Origin: Candidatus Nealsoniibacteriota bacterium
GTDB taxonomy: Bacteria > Patescibacteriota > Minisyncoccia > Minisyncoccales > RBG-13-42-11
Reading direction: 5' to 3'
NCBI GenBank assembly: GCA_026396115.1
Contig: JAPLXL010000003.1
Coordinates: 1 to 42,333, forward strand
Length of the DNA: 42,333 nt
Shown here: one piece after another, positions 30,387 to 38,795 of the stretch
Position numbering within the stretch: position 1 is the stretch's first letter
How the letters are laid out: every line of letters begins with the position of its first letter
Notes under the pieces: model-generated
Databases searched by the model: none
The model's input: the letters and a program-made list of their open reading frames with translations, nothing else
What the model was told of the DNA's origin: nothing
Made by a program: the position numbers and the translations under genes

Positions 30387-30600
30387 TATATACCGAGCTT
30401 CCATTACCGAGTTCCCATTTATGGGAACGAGGTGGAAGAAGAGGGCGAATCCTTCTTCGCCCTATAGAAGCGAATCGAAGAACATTCGTTCTTCTCTACC
30501 CTTCGCTGTGACTCGGGTAGGTGAAAAAGAGGGCGAAGAAAAGTTTTTCTTCTTTCGTCTCGTCTTTGACTCGACGGTCGAAGTCCTCTTCGCCTATTTA
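30387..30600. repeat. Cluster of dispersed elements upstream of ftsH
   Basis: Reading on the ftsH strand, the last unit ends GGGAACTCGGTAATGGAAG then CTCGGTATATA and ATG 30386: two successive hairpin-2 tails, with stem TTCCCAT/ATGGGAA in the first. Further units include GAAGAACATTCGTTCTTC (about 30477-30494), GAAGAGGGCGAATCCTTC and AAGAAAAGTTTTTCTT. At least four hairpins fill about 210 nt, in both orientations. Confidence 0.82.
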
Positions 30601-30634
30601 AGATTAACAAAAAAATTTTCAAAAATCAAGAATT

Positions 30635-30671
30635 AAAAAACCTTATACATTGAGGAGCAATAAGGTTTTTT
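30635..30671 (-). terminator. Intrinsic terminator of the S1 gene
   Basis: AAAAAACCTTAT (30635-30646), 13-nt loop, ATAAGGTTTTTT (30660-30671); 15 nt after the rpsA stop on the minus strand. Symmetric ends also permit use on the plus strand. Confidence 0.88.
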
Positions 30672-30685
30672 GGGGTAAAAAGACG

Positions 30686-31834
30686 CTAATCAACCAATTT
30701 TAAACTTATTCGGTGTTCAACAGAATTAATGGAAAGGATTTGAAATTTGTATTTTTCGCTTATTTTTAAGGCTTCTTCCATTTTTGTTTTGGTTCCAAAT
30801 TCGGAAATATGGCAAAGTCCTTGAATTTTTGGAGTAATTTGAACAAAGACTCCGTAATGATAAAATTTGGTTACTTTACCTTCAATCACATCTCCTTTTT
30901 TATATTCTTTTTCAATATCTTTCCAGGGATCTTTTTTTAGGGCTTTCAAAGACAGGGAAACTTTATTATCGGAAATAGAAATAATTTTTGCCTTAACTTT
31001 TTCCCCCACTTTTACAACATTAGCCGGATTTTCGATCAGTTGCCAGTCCAATTCGGATATATGTATCAACCCCTCGATAAATTCAGGACAAGTTATTTCT
31101 AATTCTTGCCCTTTATAAGTCTGAGTCGAAGAAGATTCCTTTTTCTCCACCTCAGCTAACGCTTCGGTAGCTGAAGATTCGGCGGGGAACTTCATAAAAG
31201 CTCCAAAGTCGGTGATACCGGTGATTTCTCCTTTAACCACATCACCGACTTTATAATTTTTTAAAATTTCTTTTATTCTCCCATCTTTTTTGGCTTTTTC
31301 TGATAAAATCAATTTTCCTTGTTTTGAATCTAAATCAAGAACTTTAACTTCCATTTCTTTCCCAACAAATTTTTGAAGTTCTCCAATGATTTTAGAAACA
31401 TCCCCCTTTTCTACTCGAGGATAGTGTTCTGGCAGTAATTGGGAAACCGGTAAAAAAGCAGGGATGCCAAAAACTTCTGCTAAAAGACCTCCCTTGTTTG
31501 TCCCCAAAATTCTAACCTTTAGAGTTTCATCCTTGTCTTTTTGCTGTTTCAATTTTTCCCAGGTTAATTCGTCAGAGGCTTGGCTTAAAGAGAGTTCAAT
31601 ATAACCCTCTTCGTTCTCGAGGTCTATAATTTTGGCAAAAAGAGTGCTGCCAATTTTTGAATTCTTTATTTCTTCTCTGGCTTCTTGAAATTCTTTTCCG
31701 TAGATTATGCCTGTTCCCATCGGCCCCAAATCTAAAAAAACCGCAGACCTTGCTTTGCCGATAATTTTTCCTTCTACAATTTCACCAACTCTAAGAGGCT
31801 TTAAGAGATTATTTTTTTCCAGTAAATCTTTCAT
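30686..31834 (-). CDS. rpsA: Ribosomal protein S1 (four S1 domains)
   Basis: 382 aa. Four S1 RNA-binding repeats: VGEIVEGKIIGKARSAVFLD, ETLKVRILGTNKGGLLAEVF, VGDVVKGEITGITDFGAFMKF and KGDVIEGKVTKFYHYGVFVQ; the last ends LCHISEFGTK. S1 brings mRNA to the 30S subunit, which matters in a genome with few Shine-Dalgarno sites. Inside domain 3 a degenerate reverse copy of the dispersed element (31125-31185) adds AESSATEALAEVEKKESSST between FMKF and the strand that resumes with EGLIHISELDW. Confidence 0.9.
   Translation of the reverse strand: MKDLLEKNNLLKPLRVGEIVEGKIIGKARSAVFLDLGPMGTGIIYGKEFQEAREEIKNSKIGSTLFAKIIDLENEEGYIELSLSQASDELTWEKLKQQKDKDETLKVRILGTNKGGLLAEVFGIPAFLPVSQLLPEHYPRVEKGDVSKIIGELQKFVGKEMEVKVLDLDSKQGKLILSEKAKKDGRIKEILKNYKVGDVVKGEITGITDFGAFMKFPAESSATEALAEVEKKESSSTQTYKGQELEITCPEFIEGLIHISELDWQLIENPANVVKVGEKVKAKIISISDNKVSLSLKALKKDPWKDIEKEYKKGDVIEGKVTKFYHYGVFVQITPKIQGLCHISEFGTKTKMEEALKISEKYKFQILSINSVEHRISLKLVD
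31125..31185 (+). repeat. Degenerate dispersed element inside rpsA
   Basis: GTCGAAGAAGATTCC, TTTTTCTCCACC, then stem CAGCTA-ACGCTTCGG-TAGCTG. It lies antisense to rpsA and is read in the same phase as the copies in tsaD and hsp20. Confidence 0.65.
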
Positions 31835-31844
31835 ATATCAAGTT

Positions 31845-31955
31845 TTCGCATAGCGAATCGAAAGAGGATTTCATCCTCTTTCTCACCTTCGTTTCCTTTG
31901 GAAACTCGGTAAACGAAGATGGAAAAGAGATTTATCTCTTTGACTTTAATTTACA
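31845..31955. repeat. Two dispersed elements, opposite orientations, upstream of rpsA
   Basis: Forward copy: CGAAAGAGGAT-TTC-ATCCTCTTTC, linker TCACCTTCG, stem TTTCC-TTT-GGAAA, tail CTCGGTAA. Reverse copy: ACGAAGATGGAAAAGAGAT then TTATCTCTTTGAC. A small stem TTCGC-ATA-GCGAA (31855-31867) lies nearest the rpsA start. Confidence 0.85.
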
Positions 31956-31962
31956 ATGAATA

Positions 31963-31991
31963 TTGAATTTTTGCAATAGTTGTGATAAAAT
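31963..31991 (+). promoter_or_regulatory. Promoter of the metallo-beta-lactamase-fold gene
   Basis: TTGAAT (31963-31968), 17 nt, TAAAAT (31986-31991) with TGA directly before (extended -10). The leader hairpins start 11 nt downstream. Confidence 0.65.
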
Positions 31992-32000
31992 TAAATATGT

Positions 32001-32057
32001 CGATGAAATTACAATTTCATCTCCAAATTCGATTTTAATAAATTAAAATCTCGCTTT
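32001..32057 (+). repeat. Two-hairpin element abutting a start codon
   Basis: Hairpin 1 GATGAAATT-AC-AATTTCATC (32002-32021), linker TCCAAATTC, hairpin 2 GATTTTAAT-AA-ATTAAAATC (32031-32050), tail TCGCTTT and ATG 32058. Hairpin 1 equals the one before the receiver gene, while hairpin 2 has an unrelated but perfect stem. Confidence 0.88.
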
Positions 32058-32711
32058 ATGACTATTTTTTGGCACGGACAATCTTGTTTTCAAATAATAT
32101 CGAGCCAAGGGAAGAACAATCACGTCAATATTGTTATTGATCCGTATTCTGAAGATATTGGTTTGAAAGTTCCTAAACTTGCGGCAGATATTTTATTAGT
32201 GAGCCATGGTCATCATGACCACAATAATGTCAAAGCGGTCGGAGGCAATCCTTTTTTAGTTTCCGGACCCGGCGAATATGAAATAAAAGAAGTTTTTATT
32301 CAAGGGATTCCCGCCTTTCATGATTCATCCTTGGGAAAAGAAAGAGGCACCAACACCATTTATACTATAGAAACTGAAGAATTAAAGCTTTGCCATCTTG
32401 GAGATCTTGGTCAAAAAGAACTAACCTCAGAACAAATTGATAAAATAGGCCAAGTTGATATTCTAATGATTCCCATAGGTGGAGTTTATACAATTTCAGC
32501 CAAAGAAGCAGTTAAAATAATGTCTCAAATCGAGCCAAACATTATAATTCCCATGCATTATCAGTTGCCAAAATTAAAATTAAAACTTGATGGTCTGGAT
32601 AAATTTTTGAAGACAATGGGAATGAAAAAATTGGATTCCTTGCCAAAATTATTCATAAAAAAGAAAGATATTTTACCGGAGGAAGCGAAAATAATAGTAT
32701 TGCAGCCATAA
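32058..32711 (+). CDS. Metallo-beta-lactamase-fold hydrolase (COG2220/UPF0173-like)
   Basis: 217 aa. Begins ITIFWHG-type MTIFWHGQSCFQI, then VIDPYSED and the metal motif LLVSHGHHDHNNV (H50, H52/H53, D54, H55), with further ligands in PGEYEIKEV, LCHLGDLG and IIPMHYQ. The layout (no lid domain, GPGEYE) fits the UlaG-like/UPF0173 branch of metal-dependent hydrolases; substrate unknown. It has its own promoter and leader hairpins. A small membrane-protein gene and gyrA follow. Confidence 0.87.
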   Translation: MTIFWHGQSCFQIISSQGKNNHVNIVIDPYSEDIGLKVPKLAADILLVSHGHHDHNNVKAVGGNPFLVSGPGEYEIKEVFIQGIPAFHDSSLGKERGTNTIYTIETEELKLCHLGDLGQKELTSEQIDKIGQVDILMIPIGGVYTISAKEAVKIMSQIEPNIIIPMHYQLPKLKLKLDGLDKFLKTMGMKKLDSLPKLFIKKKDILPEEAKIIVLQP

Positions 32712-32777
32712 TTTATTATCTTTTAGCAATGGTTGCCACGTGGTTGCTTAGATTAGCTGAGCAATAGCCCGTTTCAG

Positions 32778-33050
32778 ATGAATATCTTACAAAAAATCCG
32801 GAACCAATCGGAAAAGACTCGAAAAGTAATTTTATGGGTGATAGTGATTATTTTTGGTTTGATTTTATTCTTTTTTTGGATAAAAAACGTTCAAAGTAAA
32901 TTAGAAAGTTTTCAAAAGGAAGAATTTAAAGAAAAATTAAATCTCCCGAAACTGGAAGTGCCAAAAATTGAAATGCCAAAGTTTGAAATGCCAGAGTTTT
33001 CAGAAGAGGAATTAAAGAAGTTAGAGGAGACGATGGGAGAAACAGAATAA
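32778..33050 (+). CDS. Small membrane protein with Pro-Lys-Met pentapeptide repeats
   Basis: 90 aa. One membrane helix (about 18-36, VILWVIVIIFGLILFFFWI) then a charged segment with the run LPKLEVPKIEMPKFEMPEF, a five-residue repeat (xPKxE), and the acidic end SEEELKKLEETMGETE. Orientation is probably N-in with the repeat outside. No family recognised. It precedes gyrA by 120 nt filled with dispersed elements. Confidence 0.6.
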   Translation: MNILQKIRNQSEKTRKVILWVIVIIFGLILFFFWIKNVQSKLESFQKEEFKEKLNLPKLEVPKIEMPKFEMPEFSEEELKKLEETMGETE

Positions 33051-33059
33051 CCGCTTGAC

Positions 33060-33160
33060 GAACCGAGTTTCCGAAGGAAGCGAAGTCGAAGAGATAAATC
33101 TCTTCTTCGCCCTTCGTTGCGACTCGGGTAGGTGAAGAAGAGTACAAAGTACTCTTCGCC
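33060..33160. repeat. Dispersed-element cluster upstream of gyrA
   Basis: A reverse hairpin 2 (ACCGAGTTTCCGAAGGAAGC), then forward TCGAAGAGAT-AA-ATCTCTTC, TTCGCCCTTCGTTGCGA and CTCGGGTA, then GAAGAGTAC-AAA-GTACTCTTC (33137-33157), which lies 13 nt before ATG 33171. Confidence 0.88.
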
Positions 33161-33170
33161 TAATAAAAAT

Positions 33171-35651
33171 ATGGCGAAAGATTCTCAAAAACAAAATACC
33201 GAGATAGGTCATGTCAAGCCCCGGGAAATCACCGAAGAAATGCAGGAATCCTATATTAATTATGCAATGTCGGTCATTGTTTCCCGAGCTCTGCCGGATG
33301 TCAGAGACGGATTAAAACCTGTTCACCGTCGGATTTTGTATACGATGCTGGAAGAGGGTTTGAGACATACCGCTAAATTCAGAAAATCAGCAAATGTTAC
33401 TGGGAATTGCCTTGCTCGTTATCATCCGCATGGCGATATAGCGGTGTATGATGCTTTAGTCCGTATGGCTCAAGATTTTTCGTTAAGATATCCTTTGATT
33501 CAAGGTCAAGGTAATTTTGGCAGTGTTGATGGGGATAGTGCTGCAGCTCCTCGTTACACTGAGGCGCGGCTTTCAAAAATCGGAGAAGAAATGCTTAAGG
33601 ACATTGAAAAAAACACCGTTGATTTTATAGATAATTATGATGGAACGAGAAAAGAACCAACCGTTTTGCCTTCTCCTGTTCCCCAGCTTTTGTTGAATGG
33701 CTCTTTGGGAATCGCTGTTGGTATGGCGACTAATATTCCCCCTCATAATCTGTCAGAGGTCTGCGATGCTTTAATTTATTTAATTGATAACCCAAAGGTT
33801 GATACTGAGGAACTTTTTAAATTTATACAGGGGCCAGATTTTCCTACCGGCGGCATAATTTATGACCAAAAAGGAATAATTCAGGTCTATTCTCAAGGCA
33901 AAGGACCTATTATTGCTCGGGGTAAGGTTGAAATAATGGAGCAGGAAAAAACGGGACGCCAACGCATTATTATTACTGAAATTCCATTCCAGGTTCAAAA
34001 ATCAACTCTAATTGAACAGTTTGCCAATTTAGTTCAACAAAAAAAGATAGAAGGGATAAAGGATATTAGGGACGAATCTGATAAGGAAGGACTTAGGATT
34101 GTTATTGAGCTTTCTCGAGACGCTTATCCTCAAAAAATTCTAAATCGTCTTTATAAATTCACCGACCTTCAAAAAACTTTTCACTTCAATATGCTGGCTT
34201 TGGTTGATGGAATCCAGCCAAGAGTTTTGAATTTGGTTGAATTGTTGGATTATTTTATCAGCCACAGGAAAGAAGTGATTACCCGGCGGATGAAATACGA
34301 GCTGGAAAAGGCCAAAGAGAGAGTCCATATTTTGGAGGGCTTGCATAAGTGTCTGGCCAATATTGACGAGGTAATTAGAATAATTAAAAATTCAGCCGAC
34401 AGAGAAGAGGCAGAGAAGAATTTAATTAAAAGATTTCGTTTAACAAAAATCCAGGCAAACGCCATTTTGGAAACAAAGCTTTCAGCTTTGGCTAAACTAG
34501 AAAGAAAGAAAATTGAAGACGAGCGAAATGCACTTGAAACAAAGATTAAAGAGCTTACGGGAATTCTTAAAAGTCCTCAAAAGATAAAAGGAGTGGTCAA
34601 AAAGGAATTAAAAGAAATTAAAGATAATTTTGGCGACGAGAGAAGGACAAAAGTTCATATTCAAAAAATAGGAGAAATTGCCGAAGAAGATTTGATTCCT
34701 CAAGAAGAAACAATTATTACCCTGACCCAGGGTGGCTACATTAAGAGAATTAATCCTAAAACCTATAAAATTCAAAAAAGAGGAGGAAAGGGAATTTTAG
34801 GAATGAAGACTCTTCAAGATGATGTTGTTGAACATTTCCTTTCTGCCCAAACCCATGATTCTTTGCTTTTTTTTACTGATTCTGGAAAAGTTTTTCGCGT
34901 TCCTGTATATGAAATTCCCGAAGGTCAAAGAGTTGCCAGGGGAAGAGGCCTTTTAAACTTTCTTGAGATTTCTTCTCAGGACAAGATTTTATGCCTCCGG
35001 ACGCTGAGCAAAAGAGACCAAGAGCAGGGCATTAGATATTTGTTTATGGCTACCAAGAGAGGTATAATAAAAAAAACCCCTTTAACCGACTTTGATAATA
35101 TCAGGAAAACGGGCTTAATCGCTATTTCTTTAAAAAAAGGAGACGAACTTAAAAATGTCCAAAAAACTATTGGCCAGGATGAGATAATTCTTGTCAGCAG
35201 AAATGGTCAATCCATTCGTTTTAAGGAAAAAGAAGCAAGGCCAATGGGAAGAACGGCTTCCGGCATAAGAGGGATTAGATTAAAAAAAGGAGACGAGGTG
35301 GTAGCACTTGATGTAATTAGAAATATAAAGCAAAATGAACAAAAGGTAAAAGAATATTTGGCCGTTATTACCGAAAACGGATTTGGCAAAAGAACCGATA
35401 TTAAAGAATATAAAGCCCAGGGAAGAGGAGGTTCAGGAATCAAAACTGCAAATATTAACCAGAAAACCGGAAACATAACTGCCGCAAAAGTTCTTACGGG
35501 CCAAGAAGAAAACTTAATTGTTATTTCCCAAAGAGGCCAAGTTATCAGAATAAAAATTTCCCAGATTTCAAAACTTTCCCGAGCTGCTCAAGGAGTGAGA
35601 TTAATGAGGTTAGAACAGGGCGACAAAGTGGCGTCGGTTACCTGTGTATAA
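33171..35651 (+). CDS. gyrA: DNA gyrase subunit A
   Basis: 826 aa from ATG 33171; an in-frame ATG at 33132 lies in the hairpin element and is rejected. [37 protein letters not shown] is the start of the breakage-reunion domain; the catalytic Tyr is in [11 protein letters not shown] (about residue 125). The C-terminal six-bladed pinwheel begins near residue 510 and has the gyrase box QKRGGKG, which separates GyrA from ParC. gyrA is the only topoisomerase gene here; gyrB is not in the window. Confidence 0.95.
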   Translation: MAKDSQKQNTEIGHVKPREITEEMQESYINYAMSVIVSRALPDVRDGLKPVHRRILYTMLEEGLRHTAKFRKSANVTGNCLARYHPHGDIAVYDALVRMAQDFSLRYPLIQGQGNFGSVDGDSAAAPRYTEARLSKIGEEMLKDIEKNTVDFIDNYDGTRKEPTVLPSPVPQLLLNGSLGIAVGMATNIPPHNLSEVCDALIYLIDNPKVDTEELFKFIQGPDFPTGGIIYDQKGIIQVYSQGKGPIIARGKVEIMEQEKTGRQRIIITEIPFQVQKSTLIEQFANLVQQKKIEGIKDIRDESDKEGLRIVIELSRDAYPQKILNRLYKFTDLQKTFHFNMLALVDGIQPRVLNLVELLDYFISHRKEVITRRMKYELEKAKERVHILEGLHKCLANIDEVIRIIKNSADREEAEKNLIKRFRLTKIQANAILETKLSALAKLERKKIEDERNALETKIKELTGILKSPQKIKGVVKKELKEIKDNFGDERRTKVHIQKIGEIAEEDLIPQEETIITLTQGGYIKRINPKTYKIQKRGGKGILGMKTLQDDVVEHFLSAQTHDSLLFFTDSGKVFRVPVYEIPEGQRVARGRGLLNFLEISSQDKILCLRTLSKRDQEQGIRYLFMATKRGIIKKTPLTDFDNIRKTGLIAISLKKGDELKNVQKTIGQDEIILVSRNGQSIRFKEKEARPMGRTASGIRGIRLKKGDEVVALDVIRNIKQNEQKVKEYLAVITENGFGKRTDIKEYKAQGRGGSGIKTANINQKTGNITAAKVLTGQEENLIVISQRGQVIRIKISQISKLSRAAQGVRLMRLEQGDKVASVTCV

Positions 35652-35661
35652 TGCATATAAT

Positions 35662-35719
35662 TAAGGCGAAGAGGACTTCGTCCTCTTCTTTATCTTCGCT
35701 TCCTTCGGAAGCTTGCTAT
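35662..35719 (+). repeat. Two-hairpin dispersed element abutting a start codon
   Basis: AAGGCGAAGAGGAC-TTC-GTCCTCTTC, linker TTTATCTTCG, stem CTTCC-TTC-GGAAG, tail CTTGCTAT and ATG 35720. It begins about 10 nt after the gyrA stop. Confidence 0.92.
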
Positions 35720-36244
35720 ATGATGAAGGGAGATTTTCTTAAACCAAACGAAGTTTTAAAAAAATTTAAATTAAAAGAAGACATGATAGCTGCTGATTTT
35801 GGTTCAGGTAGCGGCGGTTGGGTGATTCCTTTGGCAGAAAAATTGGAAGATGGAAAAATTTATGCCATAGACATTTTAGAAGAACCGCTTTCAGTCCTAA
35901 GAGCAAAAGCAAAATTGGCAAAAATTTCCAACATTCAGACGATTCTGGCCGATGTTGAAAAGAAAACAGAAATTTTTGAGGAAAGCTGTGACCTGGTTTT
36001 AATAACCAACCTTCTTTTCCAGTCAGATGACAAAAAAAAGGTTTTAGAAGAAGCCGAAAGGGTTTTGAAAAAAGGTGGCAGGGTTTTGGTGGTTGATTGG
36101 AAGGAAGACGTGTCATTGGGGCCAGAAGAGGGCATGGTTTCGCCGGAAGAAGTAAAAGAATTGGCTCTTGACCTTAATTTAAGAATTGAAAAGGAATTTG
36201 AAGCCGGCCCTTATCATTATGGTTTGATCTTTACTAAAGATTAG
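35720..36244 (+). CDS. Class I SAM-dependent methyltransferase
   Basis: 174 aa from ATG 35720 (ATG 35723 also possible). Motif I AADFGSGSGGWVIPLAE, motif post-I IYAIDILEEPLSVL, and motif VLKKGGRVLVVDWKED. The order and spacing fit UbiE/Methyltransf_31-type enzymes of broad substrate range; the substrate is unknown. The start abuts a dispersed element and follows gyrA by 68 nt. Confidence 0.83.
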   Translation: MMKGDFLKPNEVLKKFKLKEDMIAADFGSGSGGWVIPLAEKLEDGKIYAIDILEEPLSVLRAKAKLAKISNIQTILADVEKKTEIFEESCDLVLITNLLFQSDDKKKVLEEAERVLKKGGRVLVVDWKEDVSLGPEEGMVSPEEVKELALDLNLRIEKEFEAGPYHYGLIFTKD

Positions 36245-36272
36245 GTACGGGATAAAATAAACCCAGTAGAAT

Positions 36273-36614
36273 ATGAATTTAAGAAAAGAAATATTTATTT
36301 TAGTTTTGCCTTGTTTAATTTTTCCATCTATTGTCATTGGAACTAGTTCGGTTATTCAGCTTGAACCGCCGACAAAGTACAATACTTTTGGAGAATTAAT
36401 TGAGGCAATTATTGATTTTATTTATAAAGTTGCTTTGGTTTTGGCCCCCTTGTTTATTGTTATTGCCGGTTTTTATTTTGTTACTGCTAGCGGCGATCCG
36501 GCAAAAATTAAAACCGGTCAAGATATAATTAAATATACTTTAATTGGCTTGTTGATTATTCTTCTTGCCAAAGGTTTAATCGCTGTTATTCAAAGCGTTT
36601 TGGGTGTACAATAA
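36273..36614 (+). CDS. VirB2/TrbC-like small pilin (T4SS_pilin type)
   Basis: 113 aa. Cleavable signal (KEIFILVLPCLIFPSIVIG), then two membrane helices (about 46-70 and 86-110) joined by a short loop with ASGDPAKIKTGQ. This signal-helix-GDPxKI-helix pattern is that of the T4SS_pilin/TrbC-like proteins common in Patescibacteria. No VirB4, VirD4 or other conjugation gene is visible. A paralogue follows 59 nt downstream. Confidence 0.75.
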   Translation: MNLRKEIFILVLPCLIFPSIVIGTSSVIQLEPPTKYNTFGELIEAIIDFIYKVALVLAPLFIVIAGFYFVTASGDPAKIKTGQDIIKYTLIGLLIILLAKGLIAVIQSVLGVQ

Positions 36615-36673
36615 TATAATAAAACTTTCAAAAGGTCGAAAAATTAGAAATCAAAAATAATGGGGATTAAAAA

Positions 36674-37012
36674 ATGAAAACGAAAAAATATTTATTGAGC
36701 CTGACTTTAGTAAGCCTTTTGGCAGTAAGCCTTTTAGCCTTACCCGCAAAAGGATTAGCTGCAACTTCTACCTTGGAAGATCTTGATGTGGAGGATATCC
36801 TAACAAAAATCGTTAACTGGCTTATTACAATTTTGTTGGTAGTAGCAGCGCTTTTTATTGTCTTAGCTGCTTTCACCTTTGTTACTGCTGGAGGTGACCC
36901 AGAGAAAATAAACACGGCGAGAAATCAAGTACTGTATGCTTTAATAGGAGTAGGGGTAGCCCTTTTGGCTTGGGGTTTGGTTGCCTTAGTGCAAAAGATA
37001 ATAGGGGTGTAG
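36674..37012 (+). CDS. VirB2/TrbC-like small pilin, second copy
   Basis: 112 aa. Signal peptide (LLSLTLVSLLAVSLLALPAK), then two helices (about 45-70 and 88-108) with AGGDPEKINTARNQVLYALIG between them. Same design as the preceding protein but clearly diverged. The pair ends at a strong terminator, so both are probably transcribed together. Function as a pilus or membrane-complex subunit is inferred. Confidence 0.75.
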   Translation: MKTKKYLLSLTLVSLLAVSLLALPAKGLAATSTLEDLDVEDILTKIVNWLITILLVVAALFIVLAAFTFVTAGGDPEKINTARNQVLYALIGVGVALLAWGLVALVQKIIGV

Positions 37013-37081
37013 AGTCTTAAAATTTTTATTACAAAAAGTAATTTCTCGAGAGAGTGAACGTCTTGAACAAGAGGATTAATT

Positions 37082-37133
37082 AATCCTGCTTTCTTAAACG
37101 CCTGTTTTTGGATAGAAAGCAGGATTGATTTTT
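37082..37133 (+). terminator. Intrinsic terminator after the small pilin pair
   Basis: AATCCTGCTTTCT (37082-37094), 19-nt loop, AGAAAGCAGGATT (37114-37126), then GATTTTT. A 13-bp stem. Confidence 0.82.
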
Positions 37134-37144
37134 ATGTTCAAAAT

Positions 37145-37226
37145 GTCGGAGTGGCGGAACCGGAAGACGCGCTGGGTCTAGGACCCAGTGGGGAAACCCG
37201 TGAGAGTTCAAGTCTCTCCTCCGACA
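37145..37226 (+). tRNA. tRNA-Leu(UAG)
   Basis: Class II. Acceptor GTCGGAG/CTCCGAC, anticodon loop TCTAGGA between CTGGG and CCCAG (C at position 33), variable arm GGGGAAACCCG, T-loop TTCAAGT. Confidence 0.92.
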
Positions 37227-37276
37227 CCCGAGCCGTAGTGAAGGGTAAAGAAGAAGATTTATCTTCTTCGCCCACC
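37227..37276 (-). repeat. Dispersed element, reverse orientation, after tRNA-Leu
   Basis: CCCGAGCCGTAGTGAAGGGT then AAAGAAGAAGAT-TT-ATCTTCTTC and GCCCACC. Hairpin-2 variant with GAGCCGTAG as in the infB leader. Confidence 0.85.
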
Positions 37277-37277
37277 T

Positions 37278-37304
37278 AAAAATCCTGTTTTTGGCAGGAT
37301 TTTT
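37278..37304. terminator. Bidirectional intrinsic terminator
   Basis: AAAAATCCTG, 7-nt loop, CAGGATTTTT, between tRNA-Leu and the convergent hsp20 gene. Confidence 0.88.
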
Positions 37305-37336
37305 TGTTTAGAAATTAAAAATTTCTAATTTTTAAT

Positions 37337-38026
37337 TTATTCTCTAACAATAATTCTTCTTTTCTTTTCTCTTAAAATTTTAGGGATTCTAATTGTCAGA
37401 ATGTTGTTTTTCATTTCAGCCACAGCTCTTTGCGGGTCAACTTCAGAGGGCAGTATCACTTCTCTTGAAAAAGGTCCCCAAAAACATTCTTGGATAAAAT
37501 AGTCGCCGTTTTCTTCAAATGGTTTTTCTCTGCTTCCCTTAATGGTAATAATGTCTCTTTCAATTGAAATATCTAAATTTTCCGGCTTAACTCCGGCAAT
37601 TGCTGACTGAATAACCAAATCATTTTCGGTTTGATAAACATCAATTGCCAATTGTCCCTCTTCTATTTTGCCAAAAGAGGGCCATTTTTTTTCTTTTTGT
37701 TCCTTTAGTTCTTTTGGAGGTTCTTTTTCAGCCTGTTCTTTAACTTCTTCTTCTTCTCTTTCTTCTTCTCTTTCTTCTTCTGGCATTTTTGTTTGTGTTT
37801 CTAATTTTCTAATTTTTACTTCCGGCGATTCCTTTTCTTTTTTGGCAGTCGAAGAGAACTTCATTCTCTTCTCCACCTTCGCTTCCTTAGGAAGCTCGGT
37901 TTTTAATTTTTTCGGTTCTTTGCCCGTTTTTGTTTCAATTGGTTTTTCTTCTATTTCTTTTTCTGGTTCAGCAATTGGTTCTTCAATATCCATCCCCCTT
38001 TTTAATTTTTCAAAAAATGACGCCAT
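37337..38026 (-). CDS. Hsp20/alpha-crystallin family protein with long charged N-terminus
   Basis: 229 aa. The alpha-crystallin domain occupies about 125-229: QLAIDVYQTENDLVIQSAIA, GVKPENLDISIERDIITIKG, FSREVILPSEVDPQ and MKNNILTIRIPKI. The first 120 residues are a Lys/Glu-rich low-complexity arm, longer than in most Hsp20s. A reverse copy of the dispersed element lies inside this arm (37847-37900) and is read KTELPKEAKVEKRMKFSST. Small heat-shock proteins hold unfolded proteins. It is last in the tsaD-valS-prsW-hsp20 string, 3 nt after prsW. Confidence 0.88.
   Translation of the reverse strand: MASFFEKLKRGMDIEEPIAEPEKEIEEKPIETKTGKEPKKLKTELPKEAKVEKRMKFSSTAKKEKESPEVKIRKLETQTKMPEEEREEEREEEEVKEQAEKEPPKELKEQKEKKWPSFGKIEEGQLAIDVYQTENDLVIQSAIAGVKPENLDISIERDIITIKGSREKPFEENGDYFIQECFWGPFSREVILPSEVDPQRAVAEMKNNILTIRIPKILREKKRRIIVRE
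37847..37900 (+). repeat. Dispersed element inside hsp20
   Basis: GTCGAAGAGAA-CTTCA-TTCTCTTC, linker TCCACCTTCG, stem GCTTCC-TTA-GGAAGC, tail CTCGGT. Antisense to hsp20; same phase as in tsaD. Confidence 0.88.
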
Positions 38027-38029
38027 ATA

Positions 38030-38737
38030 TTATATTTTACACGTGCTTTTTAATTTTTTCAACCTTTTAAAAGCAAAAGCGAGAAAAATCGCCAAACTGA
38101 TTAAAATGATAATTGGAATTAACCAGGAAAATATTCTTTCTAATTCCATAATAGAAAAATTATAGAGTCCGTGCAAGAGGGTAGATATCCCCACCCCGAT
38201 GATTAAAAGCACGCTTCTTTTTTTTGTTTCAAAAATAGATAAAGCCAAAAAATAGCCGAGAGTTCCGGAGCATAAGGCGTGTAAAAAAGTTGCTCCCCAG
38301 AATCTTAAAACGCTGATTGTAAAAACCTCCTCGAATAAAAAAGCTGGGCCCAAGGAAAATAAAATTAAAATATTTTCTGCGGCGGCAAAGCCAAGAGCCG
38401 CGATTATCATATAAAGCATTACATCTATCGGCTCGTCAAATTCCGGGTGGTCCAGAACTTTTTCTCTTACCACCAAGTATTTTAAAAATTCTTCCACCAG
38501 AGCTATTCCGATAAAAACATTAAGAAAAGTTAAAAAAATTAAGGGCAATTTTAATTCTGTAAAGACCTTAAGAATTCCCATTTCCAATAAAATAGCGGGT
38601 AAAGCTGCCAACATTCCATAAAAGAAAATTTTTAATACCATTTGATTGGATTCGGGGTGCGAATCTTTTCTCAAATAAAATAAAAGCCAGATAAGGCTGG
38701 GCAAAACTCCAAAAAATATATAGAAAGGATAAGACAT
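38030..38737 (-). CDS. PrsW-family intramembrane metalloprotease
   Basis: 235 aa from ATG 38737, chosen because MSYPFYIFFGVLPSLIW begins the first membrane helix; the longer frame would run into valS. About eight hydrophobic segments. PrsW signature elements are present: VEEFLKYLVVRE (the EE..K motif), EFDEPIDVMLYMIIAALGFA with AAENILIL, and the His-containing FLHALCSGTLGY and LLHGLYNF. PrsW proteases cut anti-sigma factors or related membrane proteins; no sigma or anti-sigma gene is near. 58 nt separate it from valS. Confidence 0.85.
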   Translation of the reverse strand: MSYPFYIFFGVLPSLIWLLFYLRKDSHPESNQMVLKIFFYGMLAALPAILLEMGILKVFTELKLPLIFLTFLNVFIGIALVEEFLKYLVVREKVLDHPEFDEPIDVMLYMIIAALGFAAAENILILFSLGPAFLFEEVFTISVLRFWGATFLHALCSGTLGYFLALSIFETKKRSVLLIIGVGISTLLHGLYNFSIMELERIFSWLIPIIILISLAIFLAFAFKRLKKLKSTCKI

Positions 38738-38795
38738 TTTAAAAATTTCTAATAGGAGTCCACCAAAGATGGGAAGGTGGTGGGTGGGTTGTAGT

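Noticed and set aside
33132-33170. Longer N-terminus of GyrA
   Set aside because: The extra 13 codons are read from the hairpin element; the conserved protein fits a start at 33171.
37145-37226. C at position 33 of tRNA-Leu(UAG) as an anomaly
   Set aside because: C33 in this isoacceptor also seems to occur in other bacteria as far as I recall, so it was not raised as a finding.
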